Shown here: positions 53,340 through 62,391 of the stretch, one piece after another | How the letters are laid out: each line of letters opens with the position of its first letter | Position numbering within the stretch: the stretch's first letter is position 1 | Assembly: GCA_025059045.1 (NCBI GenBank) | Contig: JANXEA010000013.1 | Coordinates: 97,896 to 161,895, forward strand | Length of the DNA: 64,000 nucleotides | Source: Candidatus Bathyarchaeota archaeon | Lineage (GTDB): Archaea > Thermoproteota > Bathyarchaeia > Bathyarchaeales > DTEX01 | Direction of reading: 5' to 3' | The notes under the pieces: generated by a model | Told to the model about the DNA's origin: nothing | The model's input: only the letters and a program-made list of their open reading frames with translations | The model's database searches: none | Program-made: the position numbers and the translations under genes

Positions 53340-53376
53340 TTTTGCATTTATTTAATCCTGTAAAACACATGCAAAA
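53340..53376. promoter_or_regulatory. inverted repeat flanking the TATA element before the FtsX/MacB-like gene
   Basis: TTTTGCAT (53340-53347) and ATGCAAAA (53369-53376) are perfect inverted copies with 21 bases between them; the spacer contains TTATTTAAT, a TATA-like element. A regulator bound to both arms would cover the core promoter of the permease operon. Sequence evidence only. Confidence 0.5.
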
Positions 53377-53432
53377 CAGCGTGAAGATGGAAAATTAACA
53401 TTTCGCTGCATAAATCAGGTGGCAAATGGCCG

Positions 53433-56279
53433 TTGATCATGATAACCTATGCTACCAAGCGTGTCTCCCGCTCTTGGAATCTGTTCATAGCCCTATTGCT
53501 CAGCGTGATACTCGCCTCATCTTTCTTCGCAGGCATAAACATAAGCATAGACCTCATCGGCTTAAAAAGTCTCCAGCAGCAACTTGAGCAAGTATATGCG
53601 GACGTGGTTGTCACCCCCTCCACCGTTCCCGTATTCTCTCCACAAAACACTACGTTGCTCAAGTATCTTCTATCAAATATTGATGGAGTTGAAAGTGTTG
53701 ATGTAATCTCCAGAGTCAATTCTGTACAAGCGATGCCAATCACTTTGTATATGCCAGACGGATCAAATATGACGCTTAGGTTTTTTGTTGACAGCTTAGT
53801 GGGCATCTCAAAAGGCTCCCGCATCTACAAGGACATAGTCTCCGAGATGAGTATTGAACCGGAAGAGAATGAAGCCTTCATCGAATCTCTATCTGTTATA
53901 GCGACCAGGATAAAAGCTGGTGACACATTGAAGATAAGCATACCTATAATTGTCGGGTCGGGTTCAGGTGCACGATTGCACCGTATCGAAAGAAGCCTAA
54001 AGGTGATAGGCTTTGTGAACATGGACGACTCCTCCTACTTAATGACCTTAGGCGTCTACACTATGCCAGTTCTCTCCCTTCTTCAGCCATCAGCAGTTCG
54101 TAGAGTTACACATAATTTCATAATAATCGATTGGGAAAAAACCCTTGCAAGAATCCTAGATGAAATTAACTCTTACACACCGTCTTTCTCTCCTATTGTA
54201 ACAAATGTTCTCATAAACATTGATAGAAATAATCTCCTGAATCCTTGGGACATCGAGGTCTCAAAGACGAATATAGATCGAGTTGTCTCAATAATAACCA
54301 ACACAATAAGGACCAACTATGGCGCGGTAGGTCTCAACGTTAGCAATAACATAGGGAACGTCTTCAGAATCTATGAGGGGTTCTCAACACTCATGACACT
54401 TCAAGGGGTCATACTTTCACTTCCAGTCTTCTTCATAGCATGGTATGTAGGTCTAACTGCCTCCAGCGTCTCATTCAATCTCCGCAGGCGTGAGATAGGC
54501 CTTTTACTCGCCAAAGGCTTCACAAATAGGCAACTCCTAAAAATATTCTTGATGGAAGCCATCATCGTCGGTATCATAGGAGCAGTTGCTGGACTATTTT
54601 TAGGCGAGATTTTATCGCCAATTTTCAGCATGAACCAGTTCATAGACCTCCTAATAATTGGTCCAGACACCGTATTACTCGTAGTTTTCTTCAGCGTGGC
54701 TATCGCTTTCCTAGCCGTCCTCCAGCCAGCCAAAAAAGCAGCCAACCTAAAACTTGTGGAGACTTTGCGTGAATATTTAAGTCTAGAGGAACCCAAGTCC
54801 CCCAGAAAGATCTGGATCTGGTTGGCTTTGTCGCTGGGAACATACAAGATAATAATGCTACTTTTGGGTTCAAGTTTAGATGATTTGCTATCTGCGGCCA
54901 GCGGCATATTAAGTATAGGGCGAGCGGGCTTCCTCATAAATCTACTATTAAGGATCATTAGATTCATCGACAGTTTATTACTTTACCTTGGACCTATACT
55001 CTTCTTTTGGGGGTTCACAAAAATATTTGTGGCGCAGTCACTAAAATTCCAGAAGCTTTTGGCAAGAGTATCCTCTCCGATAATCAAGGACCTCAGCCTG
55101 TTAGCCGAGAAAAACATACATAGGAATGCCGCTCGTATTGCGTCTGCAACCTTTCTCATGGCAATAATACTCGGCTACGCGGTCTCAACAGTAGGTCAAA
55201 TCGAAACCCAGACGGACTATACCTCTAGACTCATCTACCAAACCATCGGCTCAGACATCAATATTATCCCAGACTCAATTGAGAATATCAGCTCTATTAG
55301 AAATGCTCTGCTAACTAACGTTCCAGGAATCGCAGCCGTCGCCGTTGAGTATAGAGGCTTCACTGGACAGACAGTGCTGGGAGCCGACTTCAGCTCAACC
55401 CAGCTCTCTGCAATAAACCCCGAAGAATGGCTTAAAGCCGCATACTATGAAGATGAGTGGTTTGTCGGAGGCCCAGCCGAGCAGATCTTTAAAGATCTCT
55501 CGAATGAAACCATCATACTCGAGGGAAGATTCTCCGACTATGTAAAAATCGGTGACATTGTCTCGATAACGATAGGCAACAGGGCATTCAACCTTAAAGT
55601 TATAGGCTTCTACGGTCCCAGCTCAGCAATCATCTCAAGCTTACCTCAAGCACAGCAGCTCAGGCTGAACCTAGTCCTACATTCTTATATAAGTGACTCT
55701 CTCTTTGCGCAGGTTAAGGGAAGCGTCTCATCCACTGCTCGCATACTCGTTAAGCTCCAGCCAGGTCAAGACGGCGAAACTATAGCCCAGAAGATCAATG
55801 AATTATCCGGTGTGGAGTGGGTCAACACGGCGGCTGAACAGATAAGATTGCGAGCTGAGAACGTTCTTCTAAGCGGGTCGCTAAATATTTCGAGACTCGG
55901 CGTCTTATTTGCAACGCTTGCAGCTTCAATCGCCATTACGCTCGTAACTTCTGTTACTCTACTTGAGAAACGTAAGGAGATTACTCTACTCATGGTTAAG
56001 GGTCTATCCGCCAAGCAGGTGATCTTGATGCTTATTGCTGAGAACCTAGGCGCCCTACTGGTTGCCAGTGCTATAGGCACTTTCGTAGGGTACTTGGTTC
56101 ACAGAGGGAATGTAGCCTCAACTAGAACAGTGACGGGTCTCGTTGCTTCAAGAGTAGTTTTCTCAGCGAATGCCTTGGCAAGTTTAATCGGGATCTACGG
56201 ATTACTCACAGCATCAGTAGCCATTCCCATCATCATAATGGTCAAGATAAGAGCGTCTAGGCTAATTTGGAGGACATAA
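53433..56279 (+). CDS. FtsX/MacB-like ABC permease with two FtsX domains
   Basis: A 948-residue permease. A first helix (about 15-35) is followed by an external domain (about 36-310). The first FtsX block comes next with VSFNLRRREIGLLLAKGFT and MEAIIVGIIGAVAGLFL. Central helices (about 455-535), a second external domain (about 585-805) and a second FtsX block (LEKRKEITLLMVKGLSAKQ, given in part; ASAIGTFVGYLVH) complete it. The duplicated layout is like LolC/MacB-type lipoprotein or peptide exporters. Start TTG 53433 with AGGTGG upstream; ATG 53439 is an alternative. The downstream ATPase overlaps its end. Confidence 0.88.
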   Translation: MIMITYATKRVSRSWNLFIALLLSVILASSFFAGINISIDLIGLKSLQQQLEQVYADVVVTPSTVPVFSPQNTTLLKYLLSNIDGVESVDVISRVNSVQAMPITLYMPDGSNMTLRFFVDSLVGISKGSRIYKDIVSEMSIEPEENEAFIESLSVIATRIKAGDTLKISIPIIVGSGSGARLHRIERSLKVIGFVNMDDSSYLMTLGVYTMPVLSLLQPSAVRRVTHNFIIIDWEKTLARILDEINSYTPSFSPIVTNVLINIDRNNLLNPWDIEVSKTNIDRVVSIITNTIRTNYGAVGLNVSNNIGNVFRIYEGFSTLMTLQGVILSLPVFFIAWYVGLTASSVSFNLRRREIGLLLAKGFTNRQLLKIFLMEAIIVGIIGAVAGLFLGEILSPIFSMNQFIDLLIIGPDTVLLVVFFSVAIAFLAVLQPAKKAANLKLVETLREYLSLEEPKSPRKIWIWLALSLGTYKIIMLLLGSSLDDLLSAASGILSIGRAGFLINLLLRIIRFIDSLLLYLGPILFFWGFTKIFVAQSLKFQKLLARVSSPIIKDLSLLAEKNIHRNAARIASATFLMAIILGYAVSTVGQIETQTDYTSRLIYQTIGSDINIIPDSIENISSIRNALLTNVPGIAAVAVEYRGFTGQTVLGADFSSTQLSAINPEEWLKAAYYEDEWFVGGPAEQIFKDLSNETIILEGRFSDYVKIGDIVSITIGNRAFNLKVIGFYGPSSAIISSLPQAQQLRLNLVLHSYISDSLFAQVKGSVSSTARILVKLQPGQDGETIAQKINELSGVEWVNTAAEQIRLRAENVLLSGSLNISRLGVLFATLAASIAITLVTSVTLLEKRKEITLLMVKGLSAKQVILMLIAENLGALLVASAIGTFVGYLVHRGNVASTRTVTGLVASRVVFSANALASLIGIYGLLTASVAIPIIIMVKIRASRLIWRT

Positions 56280-56281
56280 AA

Positions 56282-57178
56282 ATGGGTTTAGATGTAATCG
56301 TTAAAGATGTATTCAAGATTTATCGAATCGGAAAAGTTGAGGTTCACGCATTAAGGGGGTTAAGTGCACATATAGAAGACGGAGAAATAGTCTCGATAAT
56401 AGGCCCAAGCGGAAGTGGAAAAACAACATTGCTTAACCTCATCGGCGGCTTAGATCGCCCCACCGCAGGCTCAATAAGGGTGGGAAGCATCGAAGTGTCT
56501 GAACTCAAACCTCATGAGCTGACAAAGTATAGACGAAAAACTGTCGGATACATTTTCCAAAACTTGAATCTTATACCCACATTGACTGCGGCTGAAAATG
56601 TTGAATTACCAATGATGGCTCTAGGCATTTCCAGAAAACAAAGAACTGAGAAAGTGAAAAATCTCCTAGAGATCGTGGGCTTGTCATATCGAATGGACCA
56701 TAAACCTGAAGAGCTTAGTGGAGGGGAGCAACAGAGGGTCGCCATAGCATCAGCGCTAGCCAATGATCCGCCAGTCATACTTGCAGATGAACCTACAGGG
56801 GAGCTTGACACACTGAATGCAAAATTGGTTACAGACTACCTAATAAGGGTAAGCAGAGAGCTTGAAAAGACTGTGATACTCGTCACACATGATCCAAACG
56901 TGGCCAGAGCAGCCGATAGAATCATGAGAATTGAAGATGGCGTGATAAAAGAGGTATTAGCTCCAACAAGACTGGAATCAGGAATAACTACGCCGTCATC
57001 ATACATAGATCATATAAAAACTAGGCTAGCAGATCTGGATCTTGAGCTGAGGAAGCTAGATGAAAGATTCAGAAAAATGGAGATCGATGGAGAGGAGTAT
57101 GTGAAACAAAGAAGCCGTATCCAAAATATTAAATTGGGATTACAAGAAGAGCTCCATAGAATGGGTTTGGTCACATAA
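56282..57178 (+). CDS. LolD/MacB-like ABC ATPase with C-terminal coiled coil
   Basis: A 298-residue ATPase partner of the FtsX-type permease. Walker A is GPSGSGKTTL, the signature LSGGEQQRV, Walker B VILADEPTGELD and the switch histidine VTHDPN. The core of about 225 residues is followed by a 60-residue helical extension, with HIKTRLADLDLELRKLDERF (given in part) and EEYVKQRSRIQNIKLGLQEE, unusual for LolD. The ATG at 56282 has GGAGG 8 bases upstream, within the end of the permease gene; TTG 56267 is less likely. Confidence 0.93.
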   Translation: MGLDVIVKDVFKIYRIGKVEVHALRGLSAHIEDGEIVSIIGPSGSGKTTLLNLIGGLDRPTAGSIRVGSIEVSELKPHELTKYRRKTVGYIFQNLNLIPTLTAAENVELPMMALGISRKQRTEKVKNLLEIVGLSYRMDHKPEELSGGEQQRVAIASALANDPPVILADEPTGELDTLNAKLVTDYLIRVSRELEKTVILVTHDPNVARAADRIMRIEDGVIKEVLAPTRLESGITTPSSYIDHIKTRLADLDLELRKLDERFRKMEIDGEEYVKQRSRIQNIKLGLQEELHRMGLVT

Positions 57179-57464
57179 TCACCGATCTGATCCAGACGAG
57201 TAGACAAGAACGGAGTATCGCATAAAAAACGAATAACATTGTTTTATAATAAAAAATATTGGAGCGCTATTTAGAAGCCTGACTGGATCCGCAAAGCATT
57301 TTCTTTAACCTCTCTTCTTATACCTAAACTGCTCGACCCGCATAACTGCCACCACATAAAGTCAAATCTGCCTCAGTCTTCTTCTGATAAAACACAGTAT
57401 AACCTTCACCGCAGCCAATAGTGTTTTATTTAATTTCTAATCCATATCGTTGAGGACGAATAGG
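57179..57464. other. 286-base intergenic region
   Basis: No gene is seen. AT-rich elements TTTTATAATAAAAAAT (near 57241-57257) and a TTTTATTTAATTTC stretch (57424-57437) about 30 bases before the next start could be TATA elements. Confidence 0.4.
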
Positions 57465-59309
57465 ATGTCAGACTGTAAACTAATACTTGTCGGTATAGAT
57501 TCGATGATCCTTGATCTTGTTCAGAGATTCGTAGCTGAAGGCGCAATGCCGAACATTAAGGAACTAATGCATTATGGATCTTACGGCTATGCTCTCCCAT
57601 CCATGCCCACCTTTACCCCGCCAAACTGGACAACCATTGCGACGGGGGCGGATCCAAGCGTACATGGCATAACCAAATGGGTTTTCAACTCGAAAGAGTG
57701 TAAGGCTAAGCATCTGTGGACCAAAGCTGCTGAGCACGGTTTAAGATCAGTCCTTCTGAGGTATCCATGCGGCTGGCCTTCCACGCATAAAAATGTTATT
57801 GTCATCTCTGATGGGGCTCCACATGACGCGATTGGGGTTATCGAAGAGGCAAAAGCTTACACCATGGGGAAAATTTATAGATATTCTGGAGGGCTTCATG
57901 GAACCTTCGAAACATCTCAGCTAAACTTCTCACAGGCAGAGAGCTGGAAAAACCTTCCGGAATCGGAGCTTGCACCAATGGAGACGGAAATCGACCTAAT
58001 CACATCCAATGAATACACCCAGATAAGATGGGTAGGCTTGGTATATGCTGATGGAAGCCGATCCTACAATAGGCTTCTCATATGTAAAACAAGAGACATC
58101 CGCGATAGTGTATGCAACCTGAGACCAGGAGAATGGAGTAACCATATTATCATTGACCTAGAGAGGAACGGAGAAAAGAAGAAAGCGGTCTTTAGGTTTA
58201 AGCTCGTGGAATTAGACGAGAACCTAAAAGGACTCTCAATATTTAGAACGCAGATACATTCATTGGAAGGCTTCACTGACCCGCCAGAGATAGGTGAAGA
58301 GATTTGCAGAAGCATCGGACCGTTCCTTGACAATCCATCCAGATTTTGCCTAGCACATAAATGGTTCGGCACATACTTCGAGGAACTGAAATGGCATTTG
58401 AAATGGCTTGTAGAAGCCGCAGCATATCTGAAGAAGGAGATAAAATGGAACCTCCTATTCACTCAATGCCAAGCCCCAGACTACGTTCAACATGAGTGTT
58501 GGGCTGGAATAGATCCCTCAGCCCCAGGCCATAATCCTGAGAAGGCGACGGAATATTGGAATATTCTGAGAGAAACCTACATGCTAATGGATAAATATAT
58601 TGGGGATCTGAGAGATCTCTCTGAGGATGATACACTCTTCCTAGTAGTATCAGACCATGGTCATCTGCCCAACAAGGGAGTAATCTTTCTAGCAGACGCC
58701 CTGATCGATCGAGGTTTACTTATTTTGGATAGAGAAGGCAATGTGGACACGGCAAGATCGATCGTAAGGGGCTTCACTCATGATGGAATAATTCTAAACA
58801 CTCAGAAAAGGTTTAAGGACGGTATTTTGAGTGATAAAGAGTCAGAGGAGTATGTTGAAGAGGTAATTGATCTACTATTATCCATTATGGACGGAGATCG
58901 ACATGTCATTACCCTAGCCGTCAAGGGGTCAGAGGCCTATGTGTTAGGCTTAGACGAAAGTTCAGGCGACGTCATCTTCGCGCCAAGACCTGGCTACCAC
59001 TTAGTGACAAGGCCTTCCGAAAAACTACAAATGCAAAGGACGGGATATATCGGATTACCAGACCCAAAATATGGGATTTGGGGAGGGGCCCAAAGCATTC
59101 ATAACGGAATCCCCTCCGCACGCAGCCATCTCGGAACAAACCTAGCTATGTTCGTTATCAGCGGACCTGGAATAAAAAGGGGATATTATTGCACAAGGCC
59201 AATCTGGCTAAGAGACTTGGCCCCAACACTATCCTATCTAATGGGTTTGGGCAGGCTGGAGAATGCAAACGGTGCATTGATAAATGAGATTCTGGAAACA
59301 AAATGCTGA
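57465..59309 (+). CDS. alkaline-phosphatase superfamily phosphodiesterase/nucleotide pyrophosphatase
   Basis: A 614-residue protein of the type I phosphodiesterase group. VGIDSMILDLVQRF holds the first metal aspartate, TFTPPNWTTIATGADPSVHGI the catalytic threonine and its helix in part, QAPDYVQHECW metal ligands, and VVSDHGH with LIDRG the second site. A final histidine lies in AQSIHNGIPSARSHLG. No signal peptide is present, so it is cytosolic. I start at ATG 57465 with GAGG upstream; TTG 57450 is in frame. Specificity (nucleotide, phosphoglycerate or phospholipid) cannot be inferred. Confidence 0.85.
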   Translation: MSDCKLILVGIDSMILDLVQRFVAEGAMPNIKELMHYGSYGYALPSMPTFTPPNWTTIATGADPSVHGITKWVFNSKECKAKHLWTKAAEHGLRSVLLRYPCGWPSTHKNVIVISDGAPHDAIGVIEEAKAYTMGKIYRYSGGLHGTFETSQLNFSQAESWKNLPESELAPMETEIDLITSNEYTQIRWVGLVYADGSRSYNRLLICKTRDIRDSVCNLRPGEWSNHIIIDLERNGEKKKAVFRFKLVELDENLKGLSIFRTQIHSLEGFTDPPEIGEEICRSIGPFLDNPSRFCLAHKWFGTYFEELKWHLKWLVEAAAYLKKEIKWNLLFTQCQAPDYVQHECWAGIDPSAPGHNPEKATEYWNILRETYMLMDKYIGDLRDLSEDDTLFLVVSDHGHLPNKGVIFLADALIDRGLLILDREGNVDTARSIVRGFTHDGIILNTQKRFKDGILSDKESEEYVEEVIDLLLSIMDGDRHVITLAVKGSEAYVLGLDESSGDVIFAPRPGYHLVTRPSEKLQMQRTGYIGLPDPKYGIWGGAQSIHNGIPSARSHLGTNLAMFVISGPGIKRGYYCTRPIWLRDLAPTLSYLMGLGRLENANGALINEILETKC

Positions 59310-59424
59310 ATGGAATGGACGGAGTAAAGTAGGATATAAGCTCCCCCTCATGGGCATGAGTGATCATGAAAATTGCCTCTTAATCTGTAACTGAGCACAA
59401 GCACAGTGATCTACGGGATAATTC

Positions 59425-59431
59425 TTATAAA
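59425..59431 (+). promoter_or_regulatory. TATA box of the ribosomal protein operon
   Basis: TTATAAA is centred 22 bases before the uL22 start codon. The expected start site, about 25 bases downstream, coincides with the ATG at 59450, so the operon mRNA would be leaderless at its first gene. No ribosome-binding site precedes that ATG, which fits. Confidence 0.6.
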
Positions 59432-59449
59432 CAACCATGCATCTGTTCA

Positions 59450-59944
59450 ATGAAAGTTGGTGGTTCGCAAGTGCCAAAATGGGGATATTCAGTAGCTGAC
59501 TTAGATACGGAGACAATAGCTAAGGCGAGCGGTAGAGAGCTGAGAGTATCGGTCAAGTTGGCGAGAGAGGTCTGCACAGCAATTAAAGGCATGAAGCTCG
59601 AGGAGGCGAAAGAGTTCCTTAGACAGGTTCAAGAGAAGAAGAAGGCCGTCCCATTCCGTAGCAGCCGAAAAAAGCTTCCCCATAGGCGAGGCTTGGAAAA
59701 GATTGCTTCAGGAAGGTATCCGGTTAACGCTGCGAAGAACATCTTAAGAATTTTGGAGAGCGCAGAATCCAATGCACTTTATAAGGGATTAGATACCGAG
59801 CAGTTAAGAGTTATTCACGCAGCAGCCTATCCCGGAATGAAAATAAAGAGGTATATGCCAAGGGCAATGGGAAGAGCTACCCCTCGTTTTGAAACTCTAT
59901 GTCATATCGAGATAGTCTTGGGAAGCCAGGGAGGAAAAAGTTAA
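59450..59944 (+). CDS. rpl22: 50S ribosomal protein uL22
   Basis: A 164-residue archaeal-type L22 (long form). WGYSVADLDTETIAKASGRE at the N-terminus and the C-terminal loop region KIKRYMPRAMGRATPRFE that lines the exit tunnel are diagnostic. It is the first gene here of the S10-like ribosomal operon; uS19 and uL2, which often precede it, are absent upstream, so the operon is split at this point. It abuts the uS3 gene without a gap. Confidence 0.97.
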   Translation: MKVGGSQVPKWGYSVADLDTETIAKASGRELRVSVKLAREVCTAIKGMKLEEAKEFLRQVQEKKKAVPFRSSRKKLPHRRGLEKIASGRYPVNAAKNILRILESAESNALYKGLDTEQLRVIHAAAYPGMKIKRYMPRAMGRATPRFETLCHIEIVLGSQGGKS

Positions 59945-60643
59945 TTGTCCACAGTTAAACACTTCATTATCGAATCAGTTAAGAAAACAGATCTAGATGA
60001 GTTCTTATGGAGAGAGTTCGAGAGAGCGGGTTACGGTGGTGTAGATGTTACCAAAACCCCGCTTGGAACAAACGTAGTCATCTACGCCATTAGGCCAGGC
60101 ATCATAATTGGACGCGGCGGCTTAACCATAAAGAATCTAGCTCAGGTTTTGGAGGAAAAATTCGGTTTACCTAATCCACAGATTTCTGTCGCCGAAATCG
60201 AGGTTCCGGAACTGAACGCCCATGTAATGGCCTCAAGGATAGCGGCTGCATTAAAGAGAGGAGTACATTTTCGGAGAGCCGGCTTCTGGGCATTAAACCA
60301 GATAATGGAGGCTGGCGCATTAGGCGCTGAGATAGTCATAAGTGGAAAACTTCGAACTGAACGCGCCAGAAGCGAAAAGTTTAGAGCTGGGTACATGCCT
60401 AAAAGCGGAGATCCCGCCCTAAAATACGTGAGAAGGGCTGTCGTACACGTTCAATTGAAGCCTGGAATTTTTGGAATAAAAGTCTCGATTATGCCTTCAG
60501 GAGTAGAATTTCCAGATAAGGTGGAACTAATTGAGATTATCTCTGAGGGCGCCTCAGAGGTACTAGAATCTTCTAAACCACAAATAGATGAAGAATCAGG
60601 GGATGCGAGTGAGAGTGAAGAGGTTGGGGAGGCGGGCGAATAA
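59945..60643 (+). CDS. rps3: 30S ribosomal protein uS3
   Basis: A 232-residue S3. The KH domain carries GIIIGRGGLTIKNL with the GxxG loop, and FRAGYMPKSGDPALKYVR is the conserved C-terminal region. The last approximately 30 residues are an acidic tail (SEEVGEAGE), as in many archaea. The start is TTG directly after the uL22 stop. Confidence 0.97.
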   Translation: MSTVKHFIIESVKKTDLDEFLWREFERAGYGGVDVTKTPLGTNVVIYAIRPGIIIGRGGLTIKNLAQVLEEKFGLPNPQISVAEIEVPELNAHVMASRIAAALKRGVHFRRAGFWALNQIMEAGALGAEIVISGKLRTERARSEKFRAGYMPKSGDPALKYVRRAVVHVQLKPGIFGIKVSIMPSGVEFPDKVELIEIISEGASEVLESSKPQIDEESGDASESEEVGEAGE

Positions 60644-60858
60644 TGGCGATCTTGAGGATGAAAGATATTAGAGATATGACGCAGAATGACAGGATCCAGA
60701 AACTGAGCGAGCTTCGCGCTGAACTTTTAAGATTAAAGACGATGGCTAAGTCCGGCGGGGCTATCGAGAACAGCGGCAGAATTAGAGAGATCAAGCGTAC
60801 AATCGCCCGGATACTCACAGTTCTTCAAGAAGAAAGAATGGGAGTAAAAACAAGATGA
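60643..60858 (+). CDS. rpl29: 50S ribosomal protein uL29
   Basis: A 71-residue two-helix protein. MKDIRDMTQNDRIQKLSELR and the second helix RIREIKRTIARILTVLQEE are typical of L29, which sits near the exit tunnel. The start ATG overlaps the uS3 stop by one base (TAATG). The usual archaeal eIF1/SUI1 gene is not found between this and Rpp29. Confidence 0.95.
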   Translation: MAILRMKDIRDMTQNDRIQKLSELRAELLRLKTMAKSGGAIENSGRIREIKRTIARILTVLQEERMGVKTR

Positions 60859-61136
60859 GGATCGATGCTTCCATACTCCAACGTGAGTTCATAGGATTGG
60901 AGGCAAAAGTCGTTAGAAGCGCAAATCCAAGCAAAGTCGGAATTAAAGGGAGAATAACCAACGAGACAAAAAAAACTTTCACTCTTCTACATAATGGAAG
61001 AGAGAAGATGATAGTAAAGGAGACATCGACTTTCCACGTGAAGTTTCCAGATGGAACAGTAATTGAAATAGACGGAAAAGTTCTTATTGGGCGGCCGGAA
61101 GACAGGGTCAAAAGAGTCGTTAGGAGGCGTTGGTGA
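60855..61136 (+). CDS. rnp1: RNase P protein component Rpp29 (Pop4)
   Basis: A 93-residue Sm-like beta-barrel protein of archaeal RNase P. EFIGLEAKVVRSANPSKVG, GRITNETKKTFTL and VIEIDGKVLIGRPEDR are conserved. It binds the specificity part of RNase P RNA together with Rpp21. It overlaps the uL29 stop by four bases, the normal archaeal place between L29 and S17. Confidence 0.95.
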   Translation: MRIDASILQREFIGLEAKVVRSANPSKVGIKGRITNETKKTFTLLHNGREKMIVKETSTFHVKFPDGTVIEIDGKVLIGRPEDRVKRVVRRRW

Positions 61137-61454
61137 ATGACGCTAGACACTGTCAAGAGACCTGAGAAGGAATGCGAAGACCCAAACTGTCCATTTCATG
61201 GGACACTGAAGGTGAGAGGAAGAGTTATTGAGGGTGTAGTTGCCAGCGCCAAGATGGAAAAAACGGTGATAGTCAGACGAGATTACCTAAAATATGTTCC
61301 AAAATACAAGCGGTATGAGAGGCGGCACAGCCACATACCCGCCCACAACCCGCCATGCATCAATGCCGCGGAGAACCAGAAAGTGAAGATTGCTGAATGC
61401 AGACCAATCAGCAAAACAGTATCCTTCGTTGTAATCGAGAAGGTGGAGGCATAG
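61137..61454 (+). CDS. rps17: 30S ribosomal protein uS17
   Basis: A 105-residue S17 with the archaeal N-terminal extension [36 protein letters not shown] is the OB-fold core, and [20 protein letters not shown] the conserved loop. The ATG directly follows the Rpp29 stop. Confidence 0.96.
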   Translation: MTLDTVKRPEKECEDPNCPFHGTLKVRGRVIEGVVASAKMEKTVIVRRDYLKYVPKYKRYERRHSHIPAHNPPCINAAENQKVKIAECRPISKTVSFVVIEKVEA

Positions 61455-61461
61455 AGGAAAA

Positions 61462-61902
61462 ATGGCCGCTAAAGCGAAGGGAAGGGCGCTGGTCGCAAAA
61501 GGAATAATTGGGAATAGACCAAAAATCTCAAGGGGTCTCCCTGCAGGCTGCCTGATAAAATGCACGGACAACTCAGGGGCCAAACTGCTGAGGCTAGTAC
61601 AGGTCTTAGGGTATAAGGGTAGGCTGCGGCGAGTCCCAGAAGCTTCAGTCGGCGATGTCGTAATCGCATCGGTCAGGAAAGGGGCGCCAGACATGCGAAA
61701 GAAGCTTTTCAGGGCCGTTATAGTTAGGCAAAGGAGACCGTTCCGGCGGCCTGAAGGAGTATGGGTTCAATTTGAGGATAACGCGGCTGTTATAATCACT
61801 CCGGAAGGAGAGATGAGAGGCTCAGAAATACATGGGCCAGTAGCAAGAGAGGCTGCGGAGAGGTGGCCTAGAATAGCAAGCGCCTCAAGCATTATAGTCT
61901 AG
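61462..61902 (+). CDS. rpl14: 50S ribosomal protein uL14
   Basis: A 146-residue L14. GCLIKCTDNSGAKLLRLVQV, GDVVIASVRKGAPDMRKK and WVQFEDNAAVIITPEGEMRG are signature regions. The protein lies at the subunit interface near the factor-binding site. The N-terminal basic extension of about 25 residues is typical of archaeal members. Confidence 0.97.
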   Translation: MAAKAKGRALVAKGIIGNRPKISRGLPAGCLIKCTDNSGAKLLRLVQVLGYKGRLRRVPEASVGDVVIASVRKGAPDMRKKLFRAVIVRQRRPFRRPEGVWVQFEDNAAVIITPEGEMRGSEIHGPVAREAAERWPRIASASSIIV

Positions 61903-61920
61903 GGGGTGATTTGAGATTTG

Positions 61921-62391
61921 ATGAGGACCATGACATCTAAGCCGACAAAACAGAGAAAAATGCTCTTCAACGCGCCAGATCACATACGCGCCCGCATGCT
62001 CTCAGCACACCTTTCGGAATCATTAAGGAAAACATATGGAACCAGATCCATAACAGTGAGAAGAGGCGACAGCGTGAGGGTTGTTAGAGGCGACTACAAG
62101 GGATACGAGGGGAAGATAATAAGGGTTGACAGGAAGAAATACAGAATCTTCATAGAAGGGATAACACGAGAAAAAGCCGACGGGTCAACTGTTCTAATTC
62201 CAATTCATCCATCGAAGGTTGAAATCACAAAAATAAACTTGGATGATAAGTGGAGAGAGAAAATATTAAAGAGGAAGCACTCAACAAGAGCAACCGAAAC
62301 CCCTGGCGGCGAGGAGATAGGAGAAGTAGGCAAACCAAAACTTGAAAAAGAGGTAATATCAGAACAGGTTGGAGAGGTTGAGAGAGAATGA
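61921..62391 (+). CDS. rpl24: 50S ribosomal protein uL24
   Basis: A protein of about 156 residues. SVRVVRGDYKGYEGKIIRVD is the KOW motif, preceded by the archaeal N-terminal segment KPTKQRKMLFNAPDHIR. The C-terminal approximately 40 residues form an acidic, low-complexity tail. Start candidates are ATG 61921 (GGTGA about 12 bases upstream), TTG 61918 and ATG 61930; I use the first. It overlaps the eS4 start by four bases. Confidence 0.95.
   Translation: MRTMTSKPTKQRKMLFNAPDHIRARMLSAHLSESLRKTYGTRSITVRRGDSVRVVRGDYKGYEGKIIRVDRKKYRIFIEGITREKADGSTVLIPIHPSKVEITKINLDDKWREKILKRKHSTRATETPGGEEIGEVGKPKLEKEVISEQVGEVERE

Noticed and set aside
59350-59400. Possible box C/D guide RNA (GTGATCA ... CTGA) before the ribosomal operon
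   Set aside because: Box C deviates from RTGATGA, internal C'/D' boxes are not visible and terminal pairing is poor.
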